The position numbers and the translations under genes were made by a program. DNA of 64,000 nucleotides from Siphonodentalium dalli (lineage: Eukaryota; Mollusca; Scaphopoda; Gadilida; Siphonodentaliidae): the NCBI GenBank assembly GCA_032622095.1, contig CP136068.1, positions 48,042,443 to 48,106,442 on the forward strand, in the 5' to 3' direction. The notes under the pieces are model-generated. The model saw nothing but the letters and a program-made list of their open reading frames with translations, searched no databases and was not told the origin of the DNA. This document shows, piece by piece, positions 11,293-23,615 of this stretch. Numbering within the stretch: the stretch's first letter is position 1; each line of letters begins with the position of its first letter.

Positions 11293-13098
11293 GGTGTGAC
11301 TAATTACTGGCAAACCCGGGCGGCTCCAGGAGCCAATGGGCAGTATAATACAAGAAAACCAATGACAGAAATGGTAACGCGCTCAAGATCATATATTATA
11401 TACCCATGATTGTAATTATAGAATATAAAATATATTGGTTTCACGAATGACCAATTCATAATTCCGTTAAAACAACTAATCTCGGTCTCTGGGTCTCAGT
11501 TCGACTTTTAATCCGTCCCAAAAATTATCATTGCTATCAATAAAACGCCCATGGCCCATGTATACCAAGAATCAGCGAAAGAGTATGCACGCGGAGCGCG
11601 AAATGATGCCTTATTGTAGAAGGATACATACAATGCATAGGTTGTGAACATTGACTTGTTGTGTCATCCACCACCGGTTGTATTAACCATTTAAATGCCG
11701 ATATTGACTAACAGAATCCGAGAGAGCCCGGGCAGATCCAGAGACCCGATCACACAATATATATCGATGACTAATTGTAGACAGACACCTATTAAAGGTA
11801 CGGTTGGCCTTGGCGGTGGGTATCCTGTGAAAATATTCCACCCGTCAAAAACCGCCACAAACAGAAAGACCATCAAAATGTAGACAGACTTTGTCCGTAT
11901 CCAAATAAGAAATATCGCATAAACAGTATGTTATTGTCATATGTTTGACCATTGTTATGTAAACAAAAGCATACAAAGTTACTTTTCTGGTGTTTGTTTA
12001 TATTATGATGGTAAACATAAATAGCGTTCTTTGTTGGTGAATTCCTGATATGGAACTAATAAAGAGCGTTTATGCCATTTGTGTGTGATTAGCCAGTAGT
12101 ATTGTGCTGTCTTCTGTAACACAATCAGACTCTTGCTTAGGTGACATATATTAGGTCTTTATGATAACATGCTGTTTACGCGATGGTCATGGTATATATG
12201 TACGAAACTGTATGCGTTTTAATGTTTTTCTGTTTACGGTGATTGGAACAAATATGAATATTTTCGAAAACCAAGGCCTCACGTGCCTTTAAGCGTAACA
12301 GATTGACGGGCGGGTCCGTGCACGCAAAGGCAGACATGGGTGGCACAATGACGGCCCAATGGTCCCGCGGACAGTATAATACAAGAAAACCAATGTCAGA
12401 AATGGCAATGTGCTCAATATCATATAGTATATACCCATTATTGTAACTATATAATATAATTTATATTGTTTTCGCGAATGACCAACTCAGAATTCCGTTA
12501 AATTAACAATAACAACCAGCACCTAATTAACGAACCGGCGGCCGATTCGGCCGTCTCCGACCACAACCCCCAGTGGGCTGCAAAACGAAAAATGTCTATA
12601 AAAGTTGAAATATAAGACTTACAAATTATCTTTTTAATTTCTTTTATTTGTAATTGGCATAGCATAGCTTATCACAGACCAAGCATCAACATTATTGACA
12701 TATTGTTAACGACAATAAACGAAATTGAAATTCCCAACTACACCTTTTACCAGACTCGGCCTCCGGTCGCAGTTCGACTTTTAATCCTCACAAAAATTCC
12801 CATTCTATAAATAAAAACCCCATGCGCACAGGCGAAACAGGAATTTCTACACTAGTTATACACACAGGGCGCGTAATGATGCATTATGATAATACATGTA
12901 AGATACATACACAGCATATGTTGTTCTTTTAGTCAATATTGGTATTAAATGGTTAATAAAACCGCCGGTAGATGACACAGCAAGTAGATTATCATAATAT
13001 ATGGTTCATTTGCATCCTACTACCATAGGGCATCATATTATACTGTCCGCGGGCCCATTGGACCACCCGGGCAGATCCGGGCAGTAACTAGTCACACC
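11293..13098. mobile_element. Composite inverted-repeat element in intron 1 of gene 1
   Basis: The left end (GTGTGACTAATTACTGGC, about 11295) is mirrored by the right end (CAGTAACTAGTCACAC, about 13082-13097), followed inward on both sides by CCGGGYGG and a GGGC..CAGTATAAT block. The inside contains a second internal set of the same sequence: AGTATAATACAAGAAAACCA occurs at both about 11343 and about 12371, and CAGTTCGACTTTTAATCC at both about 11498 and about 12770. So two related copies lie in tandem, with the TTAA MITE at 11796-12288 between them. No transposase ORF is visible. Confidence 0.6.
11796..12288 (+). mobile_element. 493-bp MITE with TTAA target duplication, copy B
   Basis: Opposite orientation to the copy at 5648-6141 and similar over its whole length. 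It starts AGGTACGGTTGGCCTT and ends CACGTGCCT, flanked by TTAA at 11792-11795 and 12289-12292. It sits inside the composite element at 11293-13098, so it is the younger insertion there. Confidence 0.85.
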
Positions 13099-13745
13099 CA
13101 GGATATATAACTGTATTTTTCTGAGACAGCATTTCGAGGAGTATTTCTGAGACAGCATTTCGTGGAGTATTTCAGAGACACATTATACATGTATATTGCG
13201 TACATGTATAAAGATAATTTAACGGCCATGCCTCGTTCGAAACCCAAAAGCTTATTGACAAATATGTGAAACATATGCATACATAATTTGGTAAGAGGTA
13301 TCACAAAACACATACATTTACAGGGAAGAGTTATGAAAAAAGTCGTCGATATTGCTGTGAAAATATGCGTTTTGATTCATATAATCTTGTTGTTCCGTTT
13401 CCTGATTCCAGAATGGCACAATATTTGTTAGGGGCCCGAAAATTGTGCTCGAAGTTGTATTTTATTACTTCAATGCGTCTTTCTGTGACACATATTGCTC
13501 ATAGTGAATTAGTTGTGATATACATTAACCTATTTCAAGACTGGGAACAGATCAAAAGTGAATAGTATTAGGTGTATTTTAGAGCGCAAAGCGCCATGGG
13601 CTTTAATATATACTTCGATCTATTTTGTTCACTAAATGTTGGGGGAAGGGACACATTTAGATAGTAAAGGAATAATAATAGTACTATGCATGTATGAACT
13701 AACCTCTGGCGATTACAAGTCGCTTCAAATTGGTTTCAATTGCAG

Positions 13746-13845
13746 GTTGGTTGTATATCTCGGACATCGTGTGCGGCCAACGAGCTCTGCTACATGGATC
13801 TGACACGGAAGGCTGGGTTTACCTGCACACCACATCAACGGATGT
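13746..13845 (+). CDS. PAN/CTLD gene 1, exon 2 (Cys-rich linker)
   Basis: A 100-bp exon bounded by TTGCAG| and |GTAAGT, entering in phase 0 and leaving in phase 1. It encodes residues 108-140 plus one base: a small Cys-rich segment with cysteines at 110, 116, 122 and 134 and the phrase SCAANELCYMD. Spacing resembles a truncated EGF-like or PAN-tail module, but I cannot assign a family. The gene 2 exon 2 is alike (same SCAANELCY phrase) with one extra codon. It links the PAN domain to the CTLD. Confidence 0.82.
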
Positions 13846-14659
13846 GTAAGTATTCCGGGATGACGGCACATAGTTACGTATAGATTATAACCAAACATGT
13901 TTTGTGTCCAAGTTATTTATACCATGATCTGCTGTGTGTCTATAGTATTAACGCTAGTTTGTTAAATGTGTAGTTTAATTGACACTCTTTAATTAAACGA
14001 TGTTACTGTGTGATTAAATGCCGTAACTGTACATTTAAATTTGAATGGTAAAGCCCTAATCCCACATTAGGGACTACATCGCGATTGACCTTTCGTGATC
14101 CGTATGGAAGCTGTTGTTGCAAGTTATTATATTAAGCGATTACGCTTCATTGCTTGTTTGGGCTAAAAATCATAAAAGTTCACACAAATCCACAGAAATC
14201 CAAAGCAGTAATGTCCCAAACACTGCAATTAAAACAAATAGACATGATCACACTGTATTTATAAAAATTAGGACGCCATCACGCGAAATAGTGAGGGGAA
14301 CGGTTTTCAAAAAGTACATTTTATGTGATCTCGATTCGAATGTAAACAAACGTACCACACACAAATAATGTGGTATTACTACGCCGTCTACTCACCATTG
14401 ATTACAGATCAGCGATGCGGTTCAAAATGGGTGAACTCTTTTCCTTTATTACAATCATTCTGGTTTTATTGTTTGAAGTGGGGTAAACAATCTAACAAGA
14501 AGGGATCATGGTATACAAAATACACAGTGTTTCTGAATAACGAATTTAAACCATTCGTGATGTTGTTGATTTACCTCACTCGCTGAAGCTCGTGGGGTAA
14601 ATCACACTTGTGGTTTAAATCGGCTATTCAGAAACACTATGTGTGAATTATATATAATC

Positions 14660-14870
14660 TAAATTGCGTTGGGTAAAATTTTACCCAAAACAATGTGCAT
14701 ATAGCACCACACGAACTGTTTACCCAATGTTGGGCAATGTTTTTACATAACGCAGGGTGACAACAGTAATTTCACTTCTGCGTTGGGTGATTTTTTCTCC
14801 CGTACATTAATATTGGGTAAATTGTTACCTTGCGTTGAGTAAATCATTGCCCAACATTGGGTATAGAGTG
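14660..14870. repeat. Cluster of TTGGGTAA / TTACCCAA inverted motifs
   Basis: At least six short blocks such as GTTGGGTAAAATTTTACCCA alternate in both orientations within about 200 bp of intron 2, giving several possible hairpins. Such clusters are common at ends of foldback or MITE elements; no element boundary could be fixed. Confidence 0.5.
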
Positions 14871-15546
14871 TGTATATATCCGGAATGACGTTGTGGTTAA
14901 AACGTGATATATACATGTACATGTATGTGCTTTAGGCGCGCGGAAGCTAATAGATAACACATAAGAAGTTTGTTGGACCTATATGCATATATGGGATGCT
15001 CATAGTTTTCTAAAAGTTTATAATGCGCACAATATTGCTGTTTTGTTCATACGTTTACTTTTGAATCCACAATTCAAAATGCTCTATTCATCGCGTTCAC
15101 AGTTTCGTATGGTATACTCTCTCGTACAGGTCATCGTATACTCCTCCACTAACAGGATGGTCGACGCAGATTCTGATATCTGATAACAGCACAATCCCGT
15201 TACATCTGTCCGTACTCCCGTTTCTGGATTATTTTGCCGGATGCCAGACTCCGAATGCACAATAAATTTTCCGGGTTTCAACAGAATAACCGGGTCCAGT
15301 TTCCATTGACATTTTACAATTCAATTAATTTAATTGTCATATGATATACACATTGTACGCGTTTCGGATTTTTAATTAAAATGAATAGCTATGTCTTGAC
15401 ATTCAATTAATATCGATCGTTGATTAAGCGTTCATTACTCCACAATGGTGTGATAAGTGTGCGATTATTAAACCGATGTAGAGACAGTGACAATTCTTTC
15501 CTCTGTCCTTGACCGTGCACGAATGGGAAAATCAGTGAATTCCACC

Positions 15547-15729
15547 ATGCAGAGCATTGTGACAACACACCAGCTATACATAGTTATTGCAGCACTAATT
15601 ATGCCAATAAATGATGTTAAAAGTCAAATGTCATGTCCGTACATATCTCGTCTATGCACCTTTCAGATATACACGTGCAGCGATCGGCAAATTCGTGTAC
15701 TCGGTAGTTACAAAACAATTCTAGTTTAA
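15547..15729 (+). CDS. Possible small secreted ORF inside intron 2 of gene 1
   Basis: A 60-codon ORF from an ATG in a strong translation-start context (TCCACCATGC). It begins with a hydrophobic stretch resembling a signal peptide (LYIVIAALIMPI) and has three cysteines after it. No homologue is recognised and no copy was seen in gene 2. It could be a chance ORF, a cryptic first exon (a possible GT donor occurs at about 15703) or a remnant. Low confidence. Confidence 0.15.
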   Translation: MQSIVTTHQLYIVIAALIMPINDVKSQMSCPYISRLCTFQIYTCSDRQIRVLGSYKTILV

Positions 15730-15829
15730 CCTTGATATGTAGTCATGTTTCTACTTACGGATGTACCTGTATCGCCAGTATCGAGCTGAACTCCGGTTTT
15801 GAATTAATCATCGGCTCAGTTGCAGCGAT

Positions 15830-16291
15830 ATGTGACCCGCCATATCAAATCCAGTCGTAAGTCGGGATTTGTTTACCCTGTGCCAATGCATTCTCTTATA
15901 TATGCGAGTCGACCATAGGTCGCCTCGCATATATAAGAGAATGCATTGGCCTAACAATTTTTTATAATTTTAATAATGTTTTCTTGTATTCTTTAACAAT
16001 TTTATAATTTCGCCCATACAGAGCCCCAGACAAACATGAGCAGACGACACTCTTCTATATGCTTCTATATATGTGTGGGGCTCCCTACAGGGTAATACAT
16101 GTTTTTTATTTTATTTCCTAAAAATTGTAAGAAACATTTATTTAACAAAAATGATAAAACATTGTTAGGCCAATGCATTCTCTTATATATGCGAGGCGAC
16201 CTATGGTTGACTCGCATATATAAGAGAATGCATTGGCACAGGGTAAACAAAATCCCGACTTACGAATGGATTTGATATGGCGGGTCACATA
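15830..16291. mobile_element. Foldback MITE with ~120-bp arms and two 67-nt palindromes
   Basis: The ends TGTGACCC (15832) and GGGTCACA (to about 16290) start inverted arms of about 120 bp each. Each arm contains a nearly perfect palindrome of 67 nt (15883-15949 and 16170-16236): stem CCAATGCATTCTCTTATATA plus TGCGAG, with centre GACCATAGGTC. TA flanks both sides, which fits a Tc1/mariner-type target duplication. The centre has another small inverted pair, GAGCCCCAGAC (about 16021) and GTGTGGGGCTCC (about 16073). No coding capacity. Related pieces are at 59104-59318 and 59771-59965. Confidence 0.8.
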
Positions 16292-17399
16292 TACATTGTA
16301 TAAAACATTCAGTACATACATTATTATATGATGGGCCTTTTTTATCAAAGGTCGACGTGTAAACCATAGTCGATATTGAAAGACATAATTATCGTTGTTT
16401 ACTTGCATCCAAAGCAATCAACCTGATTAATTAGGCATTCGCGTCGTTACATGATACTTCGCACGGGGTAGAATATGCCTACCGCCCCACTGCGAGAAGT
16501 AAACATCCCCTAATGTGGCACCCTGTTTACCATGGGGTGCATCCCGTGACGTGTGGTGTAGGAGTCCTGGAGGTACTAGATCCTGTCGTACCACGCGAGG
16601 CATCGACCTGCGGATACGGCTTAGCTCATGGTCCTCTTTGGTCCTATATCTCTTCAAGATGGGTGGTTGAGTTGACCCGGCTGATTCAATCGGCCAGTCA
16701 CACATCTCCACAGTGTTTCAGGTTCAATTGTTATTTGTTGTACTGTTCGCCTGATGTTTGAAGTGTTTTTTGTTTCCATGTATGATGATGCTGTTCTCTC
16801 TGTCTCTTCAGTTCGTCCTGATGATTCTTGAGTGTTGAATCCTGTATTGTTAACGCCTATCTCACCGTGGGGAGGTACCGGGAGGCTGCTATATGCAGTG
16901 GCTAAAGCTATGTTCCAGAATTCGTATGGTAGTTAGCGGCTGTGGGGCTAGTTGTCGATTATTTGCGTTTCGTATGGTAACTCAACTACGAAAAACAACG
17001 TATTGCTCGTAAGAATGCCGACTCACCAAGTTCCAATGATGATGTGTTATTCACTCAGTACTAGGTTCTTGGTTTTTGACCCGAATTTGAAAATGCCTAC
17101 TATCTTCATAAAACGCTACATATCATTGCTGATCAAATTAAATTTGTTAAACCAATCAGGACTGCGCCTATAAGTTCTCTCTTGGTTGAATGTCCAAAGA
17201 TAGTTCAATCTTATGCTCTCTTGTAGTTAACAACTATTTCACAAACACCAGCGCTGGTTACTCCTCACAGGACATTGAATATTAGCAGAGCTGTGTTGAG
17301 CGCCCGCGATATAGCTGATTCTTCGGAATCAGAAATATTGGCGGTGGTGGCACCAACAGGGAGATACATAAGTCCGTAGATTTACGGACAGTTGGTGGG

Positions 17400-17783
17400 C
17401 TAAAAGTTCCTCTGAATAGTTATATTCTTACCTTCAAACGGTGTGAACACCCAACAACATTGAATTTGGGTACATAGAGGTAGATATAAGTACCCATGTT
17501 CCAAATATATTAAGTTGTGTTAACTGTCAGGGCTATGGCCATGGCCAGGACAAATGTAAAAGTAAAGAAGCCATTTGTGCACGTTGTTCCGTTTCTGGTC
17601 ATGACCATATGGTTTGTACAATTCCTAAAAATTATTTCGAACTGTCAATGTTCATATGCCGCAATGGATCATTCATGTCCCATGTGGGACTATGAATTTA
17701 AGGTCCAACGATGCAAAGTTGAGAAGCATATGTCGTATATAGATGCTAATAAAATAGTTGGCCCTCGAGCATCAATTCCATAG
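17400..17783 (+). pseudogene. LINE ORF1 zinc-knuckle remnant, frameshifted
   Basis: Zinc knuckle 1 reads CVNCQGYGHGQDKC and knuckle 2 reads CARCSVSGHDHMVC in one frame; the downstream Cys/Trp region is open only in the next frame (17517-17783). A shift between about 17620 and 17670 therefore breaks the protein. In live elements ORF1 binds element RNA. Flanking sequence to the left (16840-17500) looks like ORF1 5' sequence with stops. Confidence 0.7.
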
Positions 17784-18131
17784 GCCACATACTCAACAGC
17801 AGTTTCTAGCAAAACTGTATGTTGCTGCCGGTACTCAGAGAATCAAACACAACTCACCAGGATATCACTAGCAACACATGTTCAAGATAATGATATTACT
17901 CCTGTTCCAGAACATATATCAAAGGCAGTGCATAGTTTGGATACATATACTGCAGGTTTTACATTTGTTCCGAAACCAAATAAGGATGTTGATCATATTG
18001 CTCCAAAAAATATGTCAACAGTTTCGACTCTCAGAAAAACAGGTTGAACTTTGAGTTTGCAAAGTTTGACACGATACTTAAAGAGAAATAAAAAAACTTT
18101 CAGACAATAAGACAATAATACTGCCTATACA

Positions 18132-18323
18132 TTGTGTGGGGCGATGATGGCCATCGGTGATAGACCACCATATTCTTTACTTAATGAATTGATAAAGGCT
18201 GTTGCCAAATTGATCAGACATTACAAATATCCAGTCACCAATACAAAACAGACGTTTGTCACCTACTTTGCACATTTTGATGAATGTGAAGACAAGTTAT
18301 ATAAAAGTATAAATATTTGCTGA
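18132..18323 (+). pseudogene. Probable ORF1 C-terminal fragment of the LINE
   Basis: A 63-codon open stretch just before the 3' untranslated part of the LINE, separated from the zinc-knuckle region by stops. It has no recognisable motif; position suggests it is the end of ORF1 or sequence fused across the missing ORF2. Confidence 0.3.
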
Positions 18324-18500
18324 CAACATGTCATGAATGTCATGATTTTACATTTTTGTCATTCATTTGAGAAAATACGATAGTGAACATGATTCTATGT
18401 TCACTCGCTGAATGTGTTCTATATGTTTTGATATGCATGTGTTTTGTATGTGTTTGCAAAGTGGTCAGTTTCGTAATGTACTGTACCCAAATAAAGAACT

Positions 18501-18725
18501 CTCGTTCGTATTTTTGGGTGTTTTTATTTGTATATATTTTGTTACGTCTTATTCTAATTCATAGTTATGTCTATTCTCGTTCGTATTTTTGGGTGTTTTT
18601 ATTTGTATATATTTTGTTACGTCTTATTCTAATTCATGGTTATGTCTACTCTCGTTCGTATTTTTGGATGTTTTTATTGGTATATATTTTGTTACGTCTT
18701 ATTCTAATTCATAGTTATGTCTACT
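18501..18725 (+). repeat. 75-bp minisatellite, three copies, in the LINE 3' region
   Basis: Three near-identical units start at 18501, 18576 and 18651, each beginning CTCGTTCGTATTTTTGG. Because 75 is a multiple of three, an ORF of 136 codons (18383-18793) stays open across it and repeats a hydrophobic 25-residue pattern. That ORF is best read as a by-product of the repeat, not as a membrane protein. Confidence 0.85.
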
Positions 18726-19319
18726 CTCAGTTGCTTCGGAAAATATTGATTCAGTTTATCTCAATCGTGATATATGTGTGGCCTAACGGCTAAACGACGT
18801 TAAACCCTATAACTAAACAATTATGGCAGGGTCGTTCTATATGTATTTTATCATATGACTCAATCAGTATTACGTTGGAAACTATGTCATAAATCAATTT
18901 CATATCAATTACTAATTCATATCACCTTCCGATAATTTGATTGGTTTGTTGACAAAAAGTGTGTTATAATTGGCTGAATGGCAGCCGGGGCCGAGCCGCA
19001 TCTCTGACTAAATGCAGGTAAAATTCGTGCGCGCCGAAATTCTCGCAATTATAATCTTGAAATATATAGTTTTGGACATTGTTATACGATAAATAGAATA
19101 TGTAATTCGTATTTATCTAATAAACATACGATATAATGTCACAAACTGAGAACAGAATAGCGCACTATAACTTCGCGTACATATTATTTCTGCTAGTTCA
19201 CCATGTGTAATTGGGCTTCCGGTGCAATGAAGTGACGTCACATTAATCGTTTGCTGCCGATATCATATAGCTATTTAGTGATTTGTGTGCGTTTTGGACA
19301 TCATAATCAATTTATAGGT

Positions 19320-19460
19320 GTCATATGATAAATAGAATATATAATTCGTGTTTCTCTCATATGATATTTATGAAACTCGTCACGAATTTTCAGTTTTCTC
19401 TCGCCGGAGGCTCGAGAAAACTGAAAAGTCTTAGACTCGTTTCATATCATCTATATATCA
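19320..19460. repeat. Perfect hairpin inside a foldback segment
   Basis: TTTTCAGTTTTCTC (about 19388) and GAGAAAACTGAAAA (about 19413) form a 14-bp stem around a short loop. Outside it, CATATGATATTTATGAAACTCGT and its near mirror GACTCGTTTCATATCAT extend the inverted symmetry. A related piece lies at about 19066-19140 (GATAAATAGAATATGTAATTCG). Likely a MITE or foldback remnant. Confidence 0.6.
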
Positions 19461-20078
19461 TATATCGGCTGTTGTTAGTTTTATTTCTTTGTAACTGCTA
19501 ACATCATATATCTTGTTGATTATCAGCATACGGCAGGGTAGACATACCCGAAGGAGTTATGCTGCAAACTCGAAATTCCTTTTAAATCATATAAACTGTT
19601 GATTAGTTTTCATGTACATATTTAAGCATGTGGTATATGCGTAGTCATATCACTCGATGCTCCTGTCGATTTCTGGATTAACTGGTTGAAAGGCAGTATA
19701 ACGGAAATTAATCAAGGACATCAGTTTATCGACAAATAACCTTATTGGCTAAATGTGTGACAACCGACTGTTTTATACTGTTCCGTGGATAGACAAGTTA
19801 CTGCTGGAATTTCCTTCTGAGAATCGTCTTTATGCCACTTATTTTTCACTGCTAATTATGTGTAGACGATAGCTTTTATATCACTTAAGTCTTACATCTC
19901 AGCTATGTTAACGAATTAACTGTTTGCAAACATTCGGAGCAGCGTTTTGAGGCTAAAGTCCTCATGGTGGATGGATTTGTCGACATAAAATGTGGGACGT
20001 GATGAAACACTAATGGTGCACGGTCTCGAGTAAGTGACACATGCATTGCAATTTAAAGATTTTCATGAATACTTACAG

Positions 20079-20276
20079 TCTGCGACATATCCCTTGGATA
20101 CCACATGCACACCCTGGCAAACAAGACGTATTGCCTTCGATATGTACCTTCATTGGTGGTCACGAATGTAGCAAAAGCAGACTGCGAGAACGATGATGGT
20201 CATCTGATAACGATCGAGAGTCGAGCTATGCTTGACGATATAGAAACACTGTTGATGACACTTGGACATGGATCAG
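20079..20276 (+). CDS. PAN/CTLD gene 1, exon 3 (first half of C-type lectin domain)
   Basis: A 198-bp exon after CTTACAG|, ending CAG|GTTGGT, entering and leaving in phase 1. It encodes residues 142-206. It opens with a Cys (CDISLGYH), then has the N-terminal CTLD pattern: YCLRYV at about 158-163 and AKADCENDDGHLITIES at 172-188, the classic A-x2-C-x3-G-x-HL-x2-I signature. It is about 93% identical to gene 2 exon 3 over 198 bp (14 differences counted). Splicing from exon 2 makes a Phe codon across the junction. Confidence 0.88.
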
Positions 20277-21299
20277 GTTGGTAATAGCGTATTTTAATCG
20301 CCTTATTCACATCGTATCAACCTGATAAAATAAAACATAGTGTATTTTTGTTCTGGGGCAGATAGCGTTCTCCACTTTTATTTTCAAGATTAGGCAAATC
20401 TACCTGCAACAACCTATGTAGACCATTACATCATATGTCATTACTGTGAAATTTATCTGCAAAACATGTATTAAACTATTAATCTGGGAGTTTTGGTAAA
20501 ACAAATATTAACTTTTTTATTCATTTTCCTGTTTGGTAGTAAGATACAACGAATTCGGACTAGACATTTTACTAAATTTCTAAAACGATGAATTGGTCAG
20601 TAGTTTTGGTCGTTCCATAAATATAGCATACCACCATACGTGGTCGAATTACATATTACGTGAATAAACATTTCGAGATTGCAGTTTTGGCTCAAAATAG
20701 TTAGTTGTGGTGACATTCGTTCTCGAGTGTATCTATCAGAGATCTATTCATACAGTACACTGTTTTGTCAATCAGCAATCAGAGAGACTATGTTAACAGT
20801 GACAATACATATTTGGTCTTTTACAAGTTTTTGGGCAATATTACAGTGTACTGACATATACCTAGAGTGTGGTTTGGTTCCTACTTATACATATCAAGAG
20901 CATGTTGTGGTAACACATAAACAAATCTCGAACGGTATTATACCATATGTTGTAATGTGAACTTTCAAACATTCGAACCCCAGTCATATACATTAGGGCA
21001 GAACTATTTGGGTCGAGACCATCACTACTCCACAATGTTACTGATTCAGTGCTGAAAGCCCATATTTGGACCCTATGTAAGAGTGCTGGAAGCCCATATC
21101 TGGGCTTTGGCAATGACACTGTTTTGCTTGTTTAGTTTAATCATTTAAATAGAGTTTGTCAGGTAATAGTTTTTAAATATTGCTACATATATAATCACAT
21201 TTGGACGTTGTGAAGTTTGAATAGATGCCGACCGATAAAATTGTCAGAAAATGTACTTATATTACGAAAAGTTTGATAAAAATGACAAATTGTTTTTCA

Positions 21300-21625
21300 C
21301 AACGGCGTCCGACAAACAAGCTCATAACCATAACATAATTATACATCCAGGCCCATATCCATATCCTAATTTGACAACAAGACTCAGTACCATAACCTAT
21401 TCTGAACACAAACTTATAACTATAACATAATCCGACAACCAGACTCATAGCCATTACCTAATCCGACAAGGCAAGCAGGCTCATAACCATAGCCTAATGG
21501 GACATCCAGGCCCACAACCATAATCGAATGAGACATCCAGCTCATAGCCATAGCCTGGTGAGACATCCAGGCTCATAACCATAGCCTAATGAGACATTCA
21601 GGCTCATAACCTAATCACAAATGTA
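21300..21625 (+). repeat. Degenerate tandem repeat, about 37-bp unit
   Basis: About eight imperfect units of the type GACATCCAGGCTCATAACCA followed by TAGCCTAATGA in intron 3 of gene 1. The right-hand units are more alike than the left-hand ones. No coding meaning. Confidence 0.7.
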
Positions 21626-22224
21626 TATACATGGGGTTATATCTTAGAAAACAGTGAAAATATAGTAAATTACCTACTCTGAGCATAAAATTCAATGATT
21701 TTCTGTTTATTGAAATAAATATCCGCATTTCATTATGTGTATGTAGGGTATTTAGCAGCGAACCAGTTAGGACTAACACGCGTCCTGCCCGTTGTTTATC
21801 ACTCTGCCCATAGTTAACATTTGATGTTACTTATGACGAATCTCAATCATTTCTGTAAACATTGACTGACTTTTTGCTTCTAAAATCACTAATTTGTAAC
21901 TATTACTTACACACATCCTATTTTAGTAACGTAATTACCTTCATCACCGAACGTTGCAACCAATTTGAAATAGAGGTGTTTTTAGTACTGACACCAAACA
22001 CAAATATATCATCAATCAAAGCACACATCACGGCCATTAATTAGCTGTGAGTCCCCGCATATTCTACGGCATTTACCATGTAGGTACACATGACGTACCA
22101 TTTATATTAAGGGTCAGACATACGTTTTGCCAAAAGTACCTGGAATTTTAAAATGTTGTTCTCAAAATCTGTCTGGAATTTCTTCGTTAAATGTGGTACA
22201 AGTGATTATTGTAGTACTCTATTT

Positions 22225-22410
22225 AAAGATACGGACGGCATTCCCGGTGGGTATAAGTGTTAAAATAGTCACATCCACTAAAACCGCTATAAACAGAAAG
22301 AATATTATATAATAGACAGATTTTGTTGTTATATCCATAGTAAATATCGCATAGATTGCATGTTATTGTCACATTTATACCCTTGGTTATATAAACAAAC
22401 ATCAAACAAG
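22225..22410 (+). mobile_element. Diverged, truncated fragment of the TTAA MITE family
   Basis: TTTAAAGATACGGACGGCAT at about 22224 and following sequence (AAACAGAAAG, TAAATATCGCATAGATTGCATG, TTATATAAACAAACA) line up with the first ~190 bp of the MITE at 11796. The rest is missing and no right terminal repeat was found. Older than the two intact copies. Confidence 0.6.
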
Positions 22411-23024
22411 TGACATTACGATTGTTTATAGACAATCACTGGGAACTACCGTATCGTCCAACGAAATGTAGCGCTGTGGAATGCGTAGAAAAAATATTGG
22501 CGCAATCAACAATCGCATTCAAATCACACCAAATCTTATTTATTCGACCCATTCTACCCGCTGCCAGTTCAAAATTAAGCAAATACACGTTACTTCATGA
22601 TTGTGAAATGATCAGATAGAAAATGTATGAGATGAACATTTTACAATCCAGTTAGTATTTTCTCCTAACGTATATATATGTATATATGGTCATACTTACC
22701 AAATAAAGATTATTGCCATAATCGTATTGTGAGTTAGTTGTAAGTTGTAAGCGCACCAAATTAGGGGTTTTACAACCGACGGAAAGCGCACGAATCTAAA
22801 TAATGAAATGCGAAATATTGAATACTCATCTTATAAACAATACACTGCGCTTTTTGCGAAAAACTAAACAACTGTCGACTTGTATTTTCTCAGATACAAA
22901 ACGTGTTTTGTGAATAATATCGCATTCGTATTATCATTATGCTATACTATTATTATATTCTTGAGGAAATTATCATAATTTGATCATGTTATTTCTAAAT
23001 TATAACATACAACGAGGGCCGCCC

Positions 23025-23615
23025 GTCCCTTTGAGAACAATCAAATAATTGGAGATTATAAATTTAATTCACATTCATTGCGTGAAACATAAAATTTCAC
23101 TGTTTTCAGGTACCAAGAACTTCTGTAATATAGATTGGTTGCATTTAATATATTTGGTAAATTATATCTGAAGTTCACGAGGGAAGACATATTTTTTCAT
23201 GACTCGTGTAATTTAATGACTATTTTCATTTTGAGATGCAACAACCATCAATTATGTCAAAAGTTTGAGATGTCCATGCCATGACTGTAAGTCAATGAAA
23301 AATTATGCTGAAATGAGTTCTGGGCCATGTGTACATAACACAGGTAAAGCTGGCCACCTTATTCCTCAACACTGTGGACTAATTTCAGTTGATTGACACA
23401 TGCTTGAGTGGAACACATGCATTGCATGTCAACATTTATTTTCATTTGGATGGAATATTGGTGACTGCTTTATTCTTCATTATAATATTTTGGGGTATGA
23501 CACTATTCGCAATAAAAACTCAACATTATGATACAACTGAATTCGTTATTTAAAGATTGGAGTGCTCTGGATTTAATTAATTATTCTAGAAGTTCTTGGT
23601 ACCGAAAGGGACAAA
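23025..23615. mobile_element. Possible ~590-bp inverted-repeat element in intron 3
   Basis: GGTACCAAGAACTTCT (23109-23124) is mirrored perfectly by AGAAGTTCTTGGTACC (23588-23603), and GTCCCTTT (about 23030) is mirrored by AAAGGGAC. There is no ORF and no second copy in the window. A non-autonomous DNA transposon is plausible; ends are not fixed. Confidence 0.4.

Larger units (their letters stand above)
16455..18820 (+). mobile_element. LINE keeping ORF1 and 3' end, no ORF2 seen
   Basis: A non-LTR retrotransposon copy in intron 2 of gene 1. ORF1 of the gag-like type is recognised by two C-x2-C-x4-H-x4-C zinc knuckles at 17516-17557 and 17576-17617, then a third Cys region with the CPMW...VQRCKVEKHMSY pattern (about 17677-17750), one frame over. 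The 3' end has a 75-bp minisatellite and the tail GACGTTAAACCCTATAACTA (about 18796). No endonuclease or reverse transcriptase motif lies between, although those would need about 3 kb. I recall the 5' GC-richer block (about 16500-16720) and the tail as like I/Nimb-type LINEs, which is inference. Confidence 0.75.

Noticed and set aside
18383-18793. 136-codon ORF with three hydrophobic repeats, looking like a membrane protein
   Set aside because: Produced by the 75-bp minisatellite in the LINE 3' region; outside the repeat there is no conserved coding signal.
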